Notes: a model not told the origin generated them from the sequence alone. Shown: positions 1 through 7,087, counted from the stretch's first letter. The stretch: DNA of 28,238 nt from Rhizobiaceae bacterium (GCA_021648425.1 JAKISV010000012.1:1-28238), one strand, 5' to 3'. Program-made: numbers and translations.

Positions 1-187
1 CCACACCCGACATGTGACCGTCCACGCTCTGCTGCTGCCAACCCACGGAACATTCGGCACGCGCGCCGTCGTTTGCAGGGTTGATCAGTGGGAACAGTAT
101 ATGGGCAGTGGGGGATGTGGGGATAAGTTTTTTGAGTTTTTATTGTTGGGTTATTTCAATGGGATAAGTAAAATTGCCGCCTCACCG
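1..187. other. Left-edge sequence without a supported gene
   Basis: I see no convincing coding region here. A plus-strand open frame from about position 14 runs into the repeats downstream and has no ribosome binding site or recognisable protein features. On the minus strand a frame is open from about 140 to the left edge, but it has no clear start codon, so it could only be the beginning of a gene outside the window. AT-rich sequence around 120-170 gives no clear promoter. Confidence 0.4.
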
Positions 188-298
188 TCATTCCTGTGCT
201 TGTCACAGGAATCCATGCCGTTCTCCCATCCACACGATAACCCTCACGAATTGACGATAATTCTCAGGCATGGACCCCTGTGACAAGCACAGGGGTGA
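188..298. repeat. Pair of inverted palindromic dispersed-repeat units
   Basis: Two copies of one roughly 30-bp unit face each other. Copy 1 (188-216) contains the perfect inverted repeat ATTCCTGTG / CACAGGAAT around the loop CTTGT. Copy 2 (269-298) is the reverse complement of the same unit, with arms CCCCTGTG / CACAGGGG around ACAAG. The variable arm bases changed in a compensated way, so each copy still folds. Such short GTCAT...CCATG palindromes are a common kind of intergenic dispersed repeat in alphaproteobacteria; naming a specific family would need a search. Confidence 0.7.
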
Positions 299-326
299 CG
301 GCGGGGTGTTGCTCTTCCTTGTTATT

Positions 327-403
327 CTCGCGCTCTCTCCCTCGTCATCCCCTGGTCATCCTCGCGCTCTCTACTTCGTCATCGTCGGGCTCGACCCGAC
401 GAT
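327..403. repeat. Short direct repeats and a second palindromic repeat
   Basis: The 12-mer CTCGCGCTCTCT occurs at 327-338 and again at 361-372, each followed within a few bases by a TCGTCATC-like string, suggesting a partial tandem duplication of a 34-bp unit. Just downstream lies a perfect inverted repeat ATCGTCGGG-CTCGA-CCCGACGAT (381-403), which resembles the GTCAT-CCCGGGCTTGACCCGGG type of intergenic element frequent in alphaproteobacterial genomes. The remainder up to 490 shows nothing else I can support. Confidence 0.6.
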
Positions 404-490
404 CCAGCGTCATATGCGCCGAAGGCACCTTATCCCAAAAGGAGGCTGCGCCACATGTTGCGAAAACTGAATACGAACCCAATAACGAAG

Positions 491-1945
491 CTACCCTTCC
501 CCCGGCAGCCAATCTCTTGCCTCTTGGGAACTATAAACCGCATGCATTGAGCCGCTTCTGGTTTTGTACCAGGAGAGTTTTTCGCGCAGGTTTACTACTG
601 TGCCGATAATGATCATTGCCGGGCCTTCAAGGTTTTCGTTCCGCAACTTTTCACAAAGCGTCGAGACGGTGGCAATCACCACCTTCTGGTCTGGCCTGGT
701 ACCTTTGTCGATTACTGCCACCGGCAGGTGAACATCAGCACCACGGGCGATAAATCCACTGCACAAATGCTCAATATTGGAGAGGCCCATATAAATTGCC
801 ACCGTCTGGTTTGGGCGCAGCAGTACGTCCCAATCGACGTCCAGCATCCCGTCGCGCCCGTGAGCGGTGGTGAATACGCAGGCCTGAGCGTGATCGCGGT
901 GGGTGAGCGGGATGCCGGCATAAGTAGAACAACCCGATGCCGCCGTTATCCCCGGCACCACCTGAAACGGGATATTCTGCGCCGCCAGCGCTTCGATTTC
1001 TTCACCACCACGCCCGAATATAAACGGATCACCGCCCTTCAAACGCAACACCCGCTTGCCTTCTTTGGCCAGCCGCACCAGCATCTGCGAGATTTCCTCC
1101 TGGGGAACGGTGTGCTGTTGTGGCATCTTACCCACATAAATGCGTTCCGCATCGCGCCGCACAAGGTTCATGATGCCCTCACCGATTAAACGGTCATGCA
1201 CCACCACATCGGCCAGTTGCATTAGTCGCAATGCGCGAAATGTGAGCAGGTCCGGGTCACCGGGGCCACCGCCCACCAGATAAACCTCGCCAAGCCTGGG
1301 GCGAACTTTACCACTGGCTGCCGCTTCAAGTTCTGCCGCCAGTTGTTTTGTCGCTCCTGTCTCGTCGCCCGCCAGGTACATTTCAGTCACCGGTCCCGAA
1401 GATATTGCCTCCCAGAACCGCAACCGTTCGGGGCCTGTCTTGAGTTTTGCCATCGCCTTGTCGCGAAACCGGCCAACAAAGCGCACCAGGTCGCCATAGG
1501 CCGCCGGTAACATCACTTCCAGCCGTGCGCGGATTGTACGCGCCAGTATCGGTGAGGCCCCACCTGTGGAAATCGCCACGATCAACGGATCGCGGTCAAC
1601 AATCGAAGGCGTGATAAAATCGCAGTTCTCCAGAACATCGGCCACATTCACCAAAACTTTTTTGGCCCGCGCCATTTGCGCCAGTTGCTCGTCGCTGTCA
1701 TCTTCCATGCAGCCCCAGGCAACAACCGCACCGTCAAGATCAGCCTCCTCAAACGAACGCGCGAAGTGAGTGAAATTGCTGTTGGCGCTAAACGCTTCAA
1801 AATCAGCCGATAATTTTTCAGCAAACACAAATACACGCGCACCCGCATCCAGCGCACGCTCAGTGCGCCGCGCCGCAATCGTTCCGCCACCGGTAACGAT
1901 AGTTTTTTTATCTTTCAGATCGAGAAAGATCGGCAAGTGATCCAT
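491..1945 (-). CDS. cysG: Siroheme synthase CysG (precorrin-2 dehydrogenase/ferrochelatase fused to uroporphyrinogen-III C-methyltransferase)
   Basis: A 484-residue protein of normal CysG length. It methylates uroporphyrinogen III twice, oxidises precorrin-2 with NAD and inserts iron to give siroheme, the cofactor of DsrAB. The N-terminal Rossmann part shows TGGGTIAARR near residue 18; Asp103 in NVAD sits where the catalytic Asp of enteric CysG lies, followed by STGGASP near 126-132. The C-terminal methyltransferase shows VYLVGGGPGDPDLL (221-234), RLKGGDPFIFGRGGEE (301-316) and VVPGITAASG (329-338). It is the last gene of the minus-strand group that faces the dsr operon, so it probably serves the sulfite reductase; in Chlorobium-type dsr clusters the two activities are encoded separately. 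The upstream ribosome binding site is weak (AGAAAG). Identification is firm; a dedicated Dsr role is inferred from position. Confidence 0.97.
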   Translation of the reverse strand: MDHLPIFLDLKDKKTIVTGGGTIAARRTERALDAGARVFVFAEKLSADFEAFSANSNFTHFARSFEEADLDGAVVAWGCMEDDSDEQLAQMARAKKVLVNVADVLENCDFITPSIVDRDPLIVAISTGGASPILARTIRARLEVMLPAAYGDLVRFVGRFRDKAMAKLKTGPERLRFWEAISSGPVTEMYLAGDETGATKQLAAELEAAASGKVRPRLGEVYLVGGGPGDPDLLTFRALRLMQLADVVVHDRLIGEGIMNLVRRDAERIYVGKMPQQHTVPQEEISQMLVRLAKEGKRVLRLKGGDPFIFGRGGEEIEALAAQNIPFQVVPGITAASGCSTYAGIPLTHRDHAQACVFTTAHGRDGMLDVDWDVLLRPNQTVAIYMGLSNIEHLCSGFIARGADVHLPVAVIDKGTRPDQKVVIATVSTLCEKLRNENLEGPAMIIIGTVVNLREKLSWYKTRSGSMHAVYSSQEARDWLPGEG

Positions 1946-1981
1946 TGTGTATTTCTTTCTTAAATCAATGGTTAATTGTGT

Positions 1982-1998
1982 TTTGTTAATCTAACAAA
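1982..1998. promoter_or_regulatory. Short inverted repeat upstream of cysG
   Basis: TTTGTTA-ATC-TAACAAA is a perfect 7-bp inverted repeat with a 3-base centre, about 37 bases upstream of the cysG start in a 61-bp AT-rich gap. It could be an operator or an RNA structure between the small gene and cysG. There is no U-tract that would make it a terminator. Function unknown. Confidence 0.3.
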
Positions 1999-2006
1999 TG
2001 AATCTT

Positions 2007-2225
2007 TTATGGTTTTTGCTTTTTTGCCCATTCTATCATCGCCTCACCAATTTCCTGCGCTGCTTCTGCGTGCAGGTTCACATCGGTAATACGCGTGCCT
2101 TCGCGAACCGTCATGCGCAACAGGTTCATGCCGCTGTCATATTCAACGGCTTTCAGGCTGGCCTTTTTTCCATAGGCCAGATCCCACTGGGCAATCGGCG
2201 TTAGTTTTTCACCTTCCATCGTCAT
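2007..2225 (-). CDS. Small conserved-looking protein, function unknown (72 aa)
   Basis: A soluble 72-residue protein with no signal peptide, membrane segment or cysteine. It reads like a compact alpha/beta fold: strands around KLTPIAQWDLAYGK and MNLLRMTVREGTRITDVNL, then a helix to the C-terminus rich in Ala and Glu (HAEAAQEIGEAMIEWAKK). I chose the ATG at 2225, which follows a strong GAGGAGAGG; the ATG two codons later (2219) has better spacing and is equally possible. A TTG at 2237 would make it slightly longer. The gene starts within about ten bases of the previous gene's stop, so the two are likely translationally coupled. I do not recognise a named family. Its place between the dioxygenase and cysG suggests joint expression with the sulfur locus. 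Confidence 0.75.
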   Translation of the reverse strand: MTMEGEKLTPIAQWDLAYGKKASLKAVEYDSGMNLLRMTVREGTRITDVNLHAEAAQEIGEAMIEWAKKQKP

Positions 2226-2233
2226 ACCTCTCC

Positions 2234-2425
2234 TCAAACTTCGCCACGAACGAATACATCTTCAAGAACCCAGGCCCAGTTGCGCGGTGTGTTGCGGTAA
2301 TCGGGCTTGATATCCATTTCGATCTGCATCACGCCGTTTCTGGCCGCGTTGGCGACAATCTGCTTGAGCTCTTCAAAATTCCCCATCTGTGGGTTGGTGA
2401 TTATGAAGTCACTGAGTTTTGCCAT
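2234..2425 (-). CDS. Small protein, function unknown (63 aa)
   Basis: A 63-residue soluble protein starting at an ATG with the ribosome binding site AAGGAAT five bases upstream. It begins five bases after the stop codon of the dioxygenase gene and ends just before the next small gene, so all three are almost certainly one transcript. The predicted pattern is a helix (NFEELKQIVANAARNG), a strand (VMQIEMDIK) and a Trp/Asn-rich stretch (NTPRNWAWVLEDVF). It contains no cysteines, so it is unlikely to be a sulfur carrier itself. I do not recognise the family. The tight packing and good start signal support it as real. Confidence 0.75.
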   Translation of the reverse strand: MAKLSDFIITNPQMGNFEELKQIVANAARNGVMQIEMDIKPDYRNTPRNWAWVLEDVFVRGEV

Positions 2426-2430
2426 TTAAT

Positions 2431-3429
2431 TTATTCCTTTTGCGATTGCTCTGCACGCCGTGTTACCCGCTCTTTATAACGAATTCGATATAACAGTCGT
2501 GTGGAAACTGAAGGGCTTTCGCCTTCCGGGTTTATAAAACCGGTGCGGTTATGCAGAACATTGTTGGAAATCACCCCCTGCCCCGGCTTTAGTTTATGGC
2601 GTACGATATGTTCGTCATTTGCCAGTATTTCACCAATCATCGCCCTTGCATCATTACTATCCTTGTTATCACGCCATATAATGTTGCGCCCGCGCGCGCT
2701 ATAGCGCATTTGTAATTCGCCGCTGAATTCATCCAGAAAAAACACCGGCCCTACACTTGCTGGCCGATAAGCACTGCGTTTGTCAGTATTTTCCGGGATG
2801 GTCATCGCTTCTTCGTGCATTAATGCCTCAATATAGGCCATATTGGCGTCGCGCAGGCGGATATAGGCGATTTGCGGGTCGAGCAGTTCATTAACGCCCC
2901 CCTCGCTGGCATCACGCACACAATGAAGCACCATTGCTTTAATGCGGTTGTTTTTGTCATTATAATAGCCATCCGTGTGCCAGCTGAGCGCTTTGTTGGT
3001 GTAGGGAATATAACCGGCCCCAACGCCGCGATTGCTCACTTCCAGCGCAACAATACCATCATCACCCTTTGTGTGCATTTGGGAGCGGTGCGCTTCCGCA
3101 TTACGCAAACCAAGAAGAGCGCAAAACCTTTTCAAATCTGCCCGCAACCGCGCCTGTTTGTTTTGCGCGTTCCCCTCAACACAATCAGAATCGTTGGGCT
3201 GAACCTGATAAATCGCCATATTTGACTGTTCACATTGTGAGATTATAGCGTTGATTTCCTGATCTGCAGGCTGTGACAGATTGTATAGGTCGATGATTTT
3301 GCCAGCCGGATTGGCAGCCCGTGAGGCCAGTTTTTTTTCTCGCCACGCCAGATAAGCTGCATCATTTCCCGGTAGAAAAACCATGGAATTTGCAACATAT
3401 TGTTGATTTTTTACTGATTTTACCATCAT
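2431..3429 (-). CDS. TauD/TfdA-family Fe(II)/2-oxoglutarate-dependent dioxygenase
   Basis: A 332-residue protein with the TauD/TfdA double-stranded beta-helix signature. The iron-binding triad is visible as His151 and Asp153 in LSWHTDGYYND and His293 in NNVLHNRTGF; Arg311 in STRLLYRIRY is placed to bind 2-oxoglutarate. Family members hydroxylate a substrate next to sulfonate, amine or other groups; TauD itself releases sulfite from taurine. The long N-terminal region (about 110 residues before the core) is unlike TauD proper and closer to the gamma-butyrobetaine/other TfdA branches, so taurine should not be assumed as substrate. It heads the minus-strand group with two small proteins and cysG and diverges from dsrA. 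Two ATG codons lie in tandem at the start; the ribosome binding site is weak. Family assignment is secure, substrate unknown. Confidence 0.9.
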   Translation of the reverse strand: MMVKSVKNQQYVANSMVFLPGNDAAYLAWREKKLASRAANPAGKIIDLYNLSQPADQEINAIISQCEQSNMAIYQVQPNDSDCVEGNAQNKQARLRADLKRFCALLGLRNAEAHRSQMHTKGDDGIVALEVSNRGVGAGYIPYTNKALSWHTDGYYNDKNNRIKAMVLHCVRDASEGGVNELLDPQIAYIRLRDANMAYIEALMHEEAMTIPENTDKRSAYRPASVGPVFFLDEFSGELQMRYSARGRNIIWRDNKDSNDARAMIGEILANDEHIVRHKLKPGQGVISNNVLHNRTGFINPEGESPSVSTRLLYRIRYKERVTRRAEQSQKE

Positions 3430-3461
3430 CTATTATTTGCCTACAAAGCGCCAACTTGCAA

Positions 3462-3490
3462 TTTAAAAGCGTTGCTATTACCAGATTCAA
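3462..3490 (-). promoter_or_regulatory. Candidate sigma70-type promoter for the dioxygenase-cysG group
   Basis: On the minus strand TTGAAT (3490-3485) and TTTAAA (3467-3462) are separated by 17 bases, which would start transcription about 25 bases before the dioxygenase start codon. The match is moderate and rests on sequence alone. Confidence 0.35.
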
Positions 3491-3539
3491 GGTCGATTTT
3501 GACGAGAAATCCACAGGCAGCATTTTCGCTGAAATTAAC

Positions 3540-3596
3540 ATATTGCAATATTTGAATTTTACAATATAAATGTAGTTTAGAACAATTCAAATTGTT
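3540..3596 (+). promoter_or_regulatory. dsr operon promoter with two palindromic candidate operators
   Basis: TTGCAA (3543-3548) and TATAAA (3565-3570) with a 16-base spacer make a good sigma70-like promoter, placing the start of transcription near 3577 and a leader of about 130 bases before dsrA. The perfect 12-bp palindrome ATATTGCAATAT (3540-3551) overlaps the -35 element. A second palindrome AACAATT-CA-AATTGTT (3581-3596) lies just past the predicted start. The 9-mer GAACAATTC inside it recurs at 3639-3647 in the leader. This layout is what a repressor acting at the promoter would give, but no regulator gene is in the window. Confidence 0.5.
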
Positions 3597-3705
3597 TCTT
3601 CATCTGGACTGGCAGGAAACTGCATGGCACAATGACAGGAACAATTCTTGGAAGACCAAATTTGCCGTTGAATAGTTGAACGGATTAATTGAGGAGGTAA
3701 TTCAA

Positions 3706-4977
3706 ATGGCTGACAAAACCAAACACCCAACCCCTAATCTGGACCAGCTTGAAGACGGGCCGTGGCCCAGTTTTGTCACCGGCCTCAAACGGTTGCGCGA
3801 TGACAAGGATTCCAAGAACAAGGACATGATGAATGACCTTCTGGGTCAGTTGGAACATTCCTATGAAACCAAAACCGGCTACTGGAAAGGTGGCACGGTA
3901 TCCGTATTTGGTTATGGCGGCGGTATTATCCCGCGCTTTTCTGAGGTGGCTGAAAAATACCCCGAATCAAAAGAATTTCACACACTGCGCGTCCAACCTC
4001 CAGCAGGCTTTCATTACACCACTGATATATTGCGCGAAATGTGCGACATCTGGGAAGAGCACGGCTCGGGCCTGATTGCTTTCCACGGTCAGTCCGGTGA
4101 CATCATGTTCCAGGGCTGTTCAACTGAAGCGGTTCAGCCTTCTTTTGACGCTTTGAACAAAATTGGCTTTGATCTGGGTGGCGCAGGTCCGGCACTTCGA
4201 ACATCGATGAGTTGCGTTGGCGCTGCGCGCTGCGAAAACTCCTGCTATAACGAGCAAAAAGCCCACCGTGAGACTATCAACGAATTCCTTGATGAAATGC
4301 ATCGCCCGGCACTTCCATACAAGTTTAAGTTCAAATTTTCCGGCTGCCCCAATGATTGTGTCAACGCAATCCACCGCGCTGATTTTGCCGTCATCGGCAC
4401 CTGGCGCGATGACATGAAGGTCAATCAGGAAGAGGTGAAGAAATATGTTGCTGATGTCGGTCGCAAATATGCCATCGATTCGGTCATCAACATGTGTCCA
4501 ACACGCGCCTTGAGCCTCAATGATGATGACACGCTGGAAGTCGACAATGATTCGTGTGTGCGCTGCATGCACTGCATCAACGTCATGAAAAAGGCCCTGG
4601 CTCCTGGTGATGACAAAGGCGCTTCCGTATTAATTGGCGGCAAACGCTCCCTGAAAGTCGGTGACTTGATGGGTACGGTAATCAAGCCGTTTATCAAACT
4701 CGACACAGATGAAGACTATGAAGAGCTGGTGGAATTTGCCGGTGAGGTCATGGACTTCTTTGCTGAAAATGCCCTGGAGCATGAGCGTATCGGTGAAACC
4801 ATCGACCGCATTGGCCTGCCATCATTCCTTGAAGCTGTTGGCGTTGAGCCTGACCCCAATATGGTCAATCACCCAACCACTTCGAGCTACGTGCGCACCG
4901 ATGATTTTGACGAAGAAGCGGCAAAATATTTCGAACGCAAGGCAAGAGAAGCCGGATTGACCGTGGCAGCTGAATAA
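3706..4977 (+). CDS. dsrA: Reverse-type dissimilatory sulfite reductase, alpha subunit DsrA
   Basis: DsrA (423 aa) pairs with DsrB in a cytoplasmic alpha2beta2 sulfite reductase that in sulfur oxidisers works backwards, oxidising DsrC-bound sulfur to sulfite. Cys170-x5-Cys176 and Cys214-x3-Cys218 form the classic siroheme-[4Fe-4S] binding set. A ferredoxin insert follows with Cys264 (INMCPTRAL) and Cys284, Cys287 and Cys290 (SCVRCMHC). I place the start at the ATG at 3706, seven bases after a strong GAGGAGGT; an in-frame start 30 bases earlier lacks a ribosome binding site. First gene of the operon, 39 bases before dsrB. Oxidative rather than reductive type is inferred from dsrEFH and dsrL downstream; a phylogeny would confirm it. 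Confidence 0.97.
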   Translation: MADKTKHPTPNLDQLEDGPWPSFVTGLKRLRDDKDSKNKDMMNDLLGQLEHSYETKTGYWKGGTVSVFGYGGGIIPRFSEVAEKYPESKEFHTLRVQPPAGFHYTTDILREMCDIWEEHGSGLIAFHGQSGDIMFQGCSTEAVQPSFDALNKIGFDLGGAGPALRTSMSCVGAARCENSCYNEQKAHRETINEFLDEMHRPALPYKFKFKFSGCPNDCVNAIHRADFAVIGTWRDDMKVNQEEVKKYVADVGRKYAIDSVINMCPTRALSLNDDDTLEVDNDSCVRCMHCINVMKKALAPGDDKGASVLIGGKRSLKVGDLMGTVIKPFIKLDTDEDYEELVEFAGEVMDFFAENALEHERIGETIDRIGLPSFLEAVGVEPDPNMVNHPTTSSYVRTDDFDEEAAKYFERKAREAGLTVAAE

Positions 4978-5016
4978 TTCTGCATTATTTGCAGGCAATA
5001 AATTGAGGAGAATACG

Positions 5017-6099
5017 ATGAGTGAAGCAGCAGCTACACCAAGAGTACCCGACGAAGTGGGTGTTCCCGACCCGTTTCAATATATGCATCCGGTAATGGTA
5101 AGAAACTTCGGCAACTGGGACTGGCACGACCGTCCGCGTCCAGGAGTTCTTCGCCATGTATCCAAGACCGGCGAAGAAATTTATACCGTACGCGCCGGCA
5201 CCCAGCGCCAGACTGACGTTTTTACCCTGCGCAAACTTTGTGATATCGGCGATAAATTTGCTGAAGGTCACATTCGTTTCACCACCCGTTCCAACATCGA
5301 ATTCATGGTGTCCAAAGAAGAAATGGTTGACCCCCTCGTGGAGGCGCTGACAGCAGGCGGCTTCCCTGTCGGCGGCACCGGCAATTCAGTGTCGATGATC
5401 TCCCACACGCAAGGGTGGCTGCACTGCGATATTCCAGGCACCGACGCTTCAGGCGTAGTCAAAAGTCTGATGGATAAAATGCATGCGGAATTCATCCGCG
5501 AAGAAATGCCTAACCGCGTTCGCATCACAACATCATGCTGCCAGATCAACTGTGGTGGCCAGGGTGATATTGCCATTAATGTGCAATATACCAAACCACC
5601 CAAAATCAACCACGATCTCGTTGCTGCTTCTTGCGAGCGTCCATCAGTTGTGGCGCGTTGCCCGGTTGCAGCTATCCGTCCTGCAATGGTAAATGGCAAA
5701 CCATCTCTGGAAGTTGATGAGAAAAAGTGCATCTGCTGCGGCGCGTGCTATCCTCCCTGCCCGCCCATGCAAATCAACAGTGACGAATCAACCAAGATTG
5801 CAATCTGGGTTGGCGGCAAACACTCAAATGCCCGCTCCAAACCCACTTTCCACAAACTTGTAGTGGCCAATCTGCCCAACAACCCGCCACGCTGGCCTGA
5901 GGTTGAAGAGATTGTCATGAAAATTCTTTATACATACAAAGATAACGCCCGCGACTGGGAGCGCATGGGCGAGTGGATTGAGCGCATCGGCTGGCCGCGA
6001 TTCTTTGAAATGACCGACCTTGCCTTCACCAAGCACCATCTTGATACATGGACCGGTTCGCGTAAAACAATGAATATGTCGACACATATTCACTTTTAA
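5017..6099 (+). CDS. dsrB: Reverse-type dissimilatory sulfite reductase, beta subunit DsrB
   Basis: DsrB (360 aa) is the subunit that normally holds the catalytically active siroheme. Cys174, Cys175 and Cys179 (TTSCCQINCGGQGD) lie in the siroheme-binding region and Cys206 and Cys215 come from SCERPSVVARCPVAAIRP. The ferredoxin domain is complete: Cys238, Cys241, Cys244 and Cys248 in KKCICCGACYPPCPP. The C-terminal residues NMSTHIHF end at the normal family length. A GAGGAG ribosome binding site precedes the ATG. A rho-independent hairpin follows directly after the stop, separating dsrAB from the rest of the operon. Confidence 0.97.
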   Translation: MSEAAATPRVPDEVGVPDPFQYMHPVMVRNFGNWDWHDRPRPGVLRHVSKTGEEIYTVRAGTQRQTDVFTLRKLCDIGDKFAEGHIRFTTRSNIEFMVSKEEMVDPLVEALTAGGFPVGGTGNSVSMISHTQGWLHCDIPGTDASGVVKSLMDKMHAEFIREEMPNRVRITTSCCQINCGGQGDIAINVQYTKPPKINHDLVAASCERPSVVARCPVAAIRPAMVNGKPSLEVDEKKCICCGACYPPCPPMQINSDESTKIAIWVGGKHSNARSKPTFHKLVVANLPNNPPRWPEVEEIVMKILYTYKDNARDWERMGEWIERIGWPRFFEMTDLAFTKHHLDTWTGSRKTMNMSTHIHF

Positions 6100-6104
6100 T
6101 CAAC

Positions 6105-6153
6105 AAAAAGGCCGTTTTTTCGCCCATGGCGTATTGCAAACGGCCTTTTTTTC
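6105..6153 (+). terminator. Rho-independent terminator or attenuator after dsrB
   Basis: AAAAAGGCCGTTT (6105-6117) pairs perfectly with AAACGGCCTTTTT (6138-6150) around a 20-base loop, and the descending arm runs into a T-tract. Because the arms carry A-runs and T-runs it would also act on the opposite strand. It lies inside an operon, so it probably lowers, not abolishes, readthrough into dsrE and would give dsrAB in excess over later genes. Confidence 0.8.
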
Positions 6154-6157
6154 CAGC

Positions 6158-6181
6158 TATATATGATCTAATTCATATATA
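6158..6181. promoter_or_regulatory. 9-bp inverted repeat between the dsrB terminator and dsrE
   Basis: TATATATGA and TCATATATA form a perfect inverted repeat around TCTAAT. It is AT-rich and sits 41 bases before the dsrE start, immediately after the terminator. It may be part of a secondary promoter or an operator for dsrE-onwards expression; no good -35/-10 pair is evident. Confidence 0.4.
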
Positions 6182-6222
6182 TGCACATGCTAATTTAACG
6201 AGTTGGGTTCGGAGATATAAAA

Positions 6223-6615
6223 GTGAAGTTTGCTATTGTAGTCAATGAAGGCCCTTATACGCATCAGGCGTCCGATACGGCCTTTCAATTTGCCAAATCC
6301 GTGCTGGCAAAGGGCCATGAAATTGTCCGTGTGTTTTTCTACCATGACGGTGTCAACAACGGTACTAAACTGGCAGTTCCCCCTCAAGACGATCGACATA
6401 TTCCAAATAACTGGTCAGCGCTCGCAAAAGAAAACGAACTCGATCTGGTTTTATGCATCGCTGCTGCCCAGCGCCGCGGCATCCTTGATGAAAAAGAAGC
6501 CGGTCGACAGGGAAAAGATTCAAACAATGTTATTGATGGATTTAGAATTTCCGGCCTTGGCCAGTTGATTGAAGCTGGCATTCAGGCTGATAGAACTGTC
6601 ACCTTTGGTGATTAG
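6223..6615 (+). CDS. dsrE: Sulfurtransferase subunit DsrE
   Basis: DsrE (130 aa) is the catalytic subunit of the cytoplasmic DsrE2F2H2 complex, which takes sulfane sulfur from upstream carriers (TusA, rhodanese) and hands it to DsrC. The essential cysteine is Cys78 in LDLVLCIAAAQRRG, the same number as in Allochromatium DsrE. The length matches the family. The start is a GTG at 6223 with GGAG eight bases upstream; no ATG fits. DsrE and the related TusD occur together with DsrF and DsrH only in sulfur-oxidising dsr loci, so it marks the direction of the pathway. Its last five codons, stop included, are tandemly duplicated just downstream (6601-6630). Confidence 0.96.
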   Translation: MKFAIVVNEGPYTHQASDTAFQFAKSVLAKGHEIVRVFFYHDGVNNGTKLAVPPQDDRHIPNNWSALAKENELDLVLCIAAAQRRGILDEKEAGRQGKDSNNVIDGFRISGLGQLIEAGIQADRTVTFGD

Positions 6616-6630
6616 TCCTTTGGCGATTAG
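6601..6630 (+). repeat. Tandem 15-bp duplication over the dsrE stop codon
   Basis: ACCTTTGGTGATTAG (6601-6615) is followed immediately by TCCTTTGGCGATTAG (6616-6630), two mismatches in 15. The first copy encodes Thr-Phe-Gly-Asp-stop, the second would encode Ser-Phe-Gly-Asp-stop in the same frame. The duplication leaves DsrE unchanged but gives it a second in-frame stop codon. Confidence 0.8.
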
Positions 6631-6652
6631 AATTATTGCAGGATAAGATAAT

Positions 6653-7087
6653 ATGAGTGACGAAATGCAAGAAGGCCCGCAGGGCGAAGTCAAGAAGTTC
6701 ATGTATGTGAACCGCAAGGCACCCTATGGCACAATTTACGCCCTTGAGGCCCTGGAAGTGGTGCTGATTGGTGCCGCTTTTGATCAGGATGTTTCTCTGG
6801 CGTTTATTGATGATGGTGTGTTCCAGCTTACGGATGGACAGAAAACCGATGACATCGGTATCAAGAATTTCTCACCGGCATTTCGCGCTCTGGGTGATTA
6901 TGATGTTACCAAGCTTTATGTGGAAAAAGAATCTCTTGAGGAGCGTGGTCTGACCCGCGATGACCTGATGGATCTCACCTGGGAAGACGAAGACAATGAC
7001 TGGGAGGAAAAACCTTCAATTCGTGTTGTCTCACGCGAAGAAATGAAATCGGTTCTGAGTGACCAGGACGTAATTTTAAGCTTTTAG
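6653..7087 (+). CDS. dsrF: Sulfurtransferase subunit DsrF
   Basis: DsrF (144 aa) is the structural partner of DsrE in the heterohexamer; like its relative TusC it is not known to carry the catalytic cysteine, and this protein has no cysteine at all. The N-terminal core MYVNRKAPYGTIYALEALEVVLIGAAF and the SLAFIDDGVFQL strand are typical DsrF/TusC features. An acidic C-terminal section (LTWEDEDNDWEEK) precedes the end. AGGAT lies at good distance before the ATG. The stop codon overlaps the ribosome binding site of dsrH, giving tight coupling. Confidence 0.95.
   Translation: MSDEMQEGPQGEVKKFMYVNRKAPYGTIYALEALEVVLIGAAFDQDVSLAFIDDGVFQLTDGQKTDDIGIKNFSPAFRALGDYDVTKLYVEKESLEERGLTRDDLMDLTWEDEDNDWEEKPSIRVVSREEMKSVLSDQDVILSF

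Noticed and set aside
14..283. Open frame of 89 codons on the plus strand at the left edge
   Set aside because: It runs through a palindromic dispersed repeat, has no ribosome binding site and no recognisable features.
270..609. Two overlapping plus-strand open frames
   Set aside because: They cover repeats and the 3' end of cysG in antisense; the amino-acid composition (Ser/Arg/Pro-rich) is that of non-coding sequence.
2431..3429. Taurine dioxygenase tauD proper
   Set aside because: The iron-binding residues agree, but the long N-terminal region and lack of tauABC neighbours do not; only the family level is claimed.
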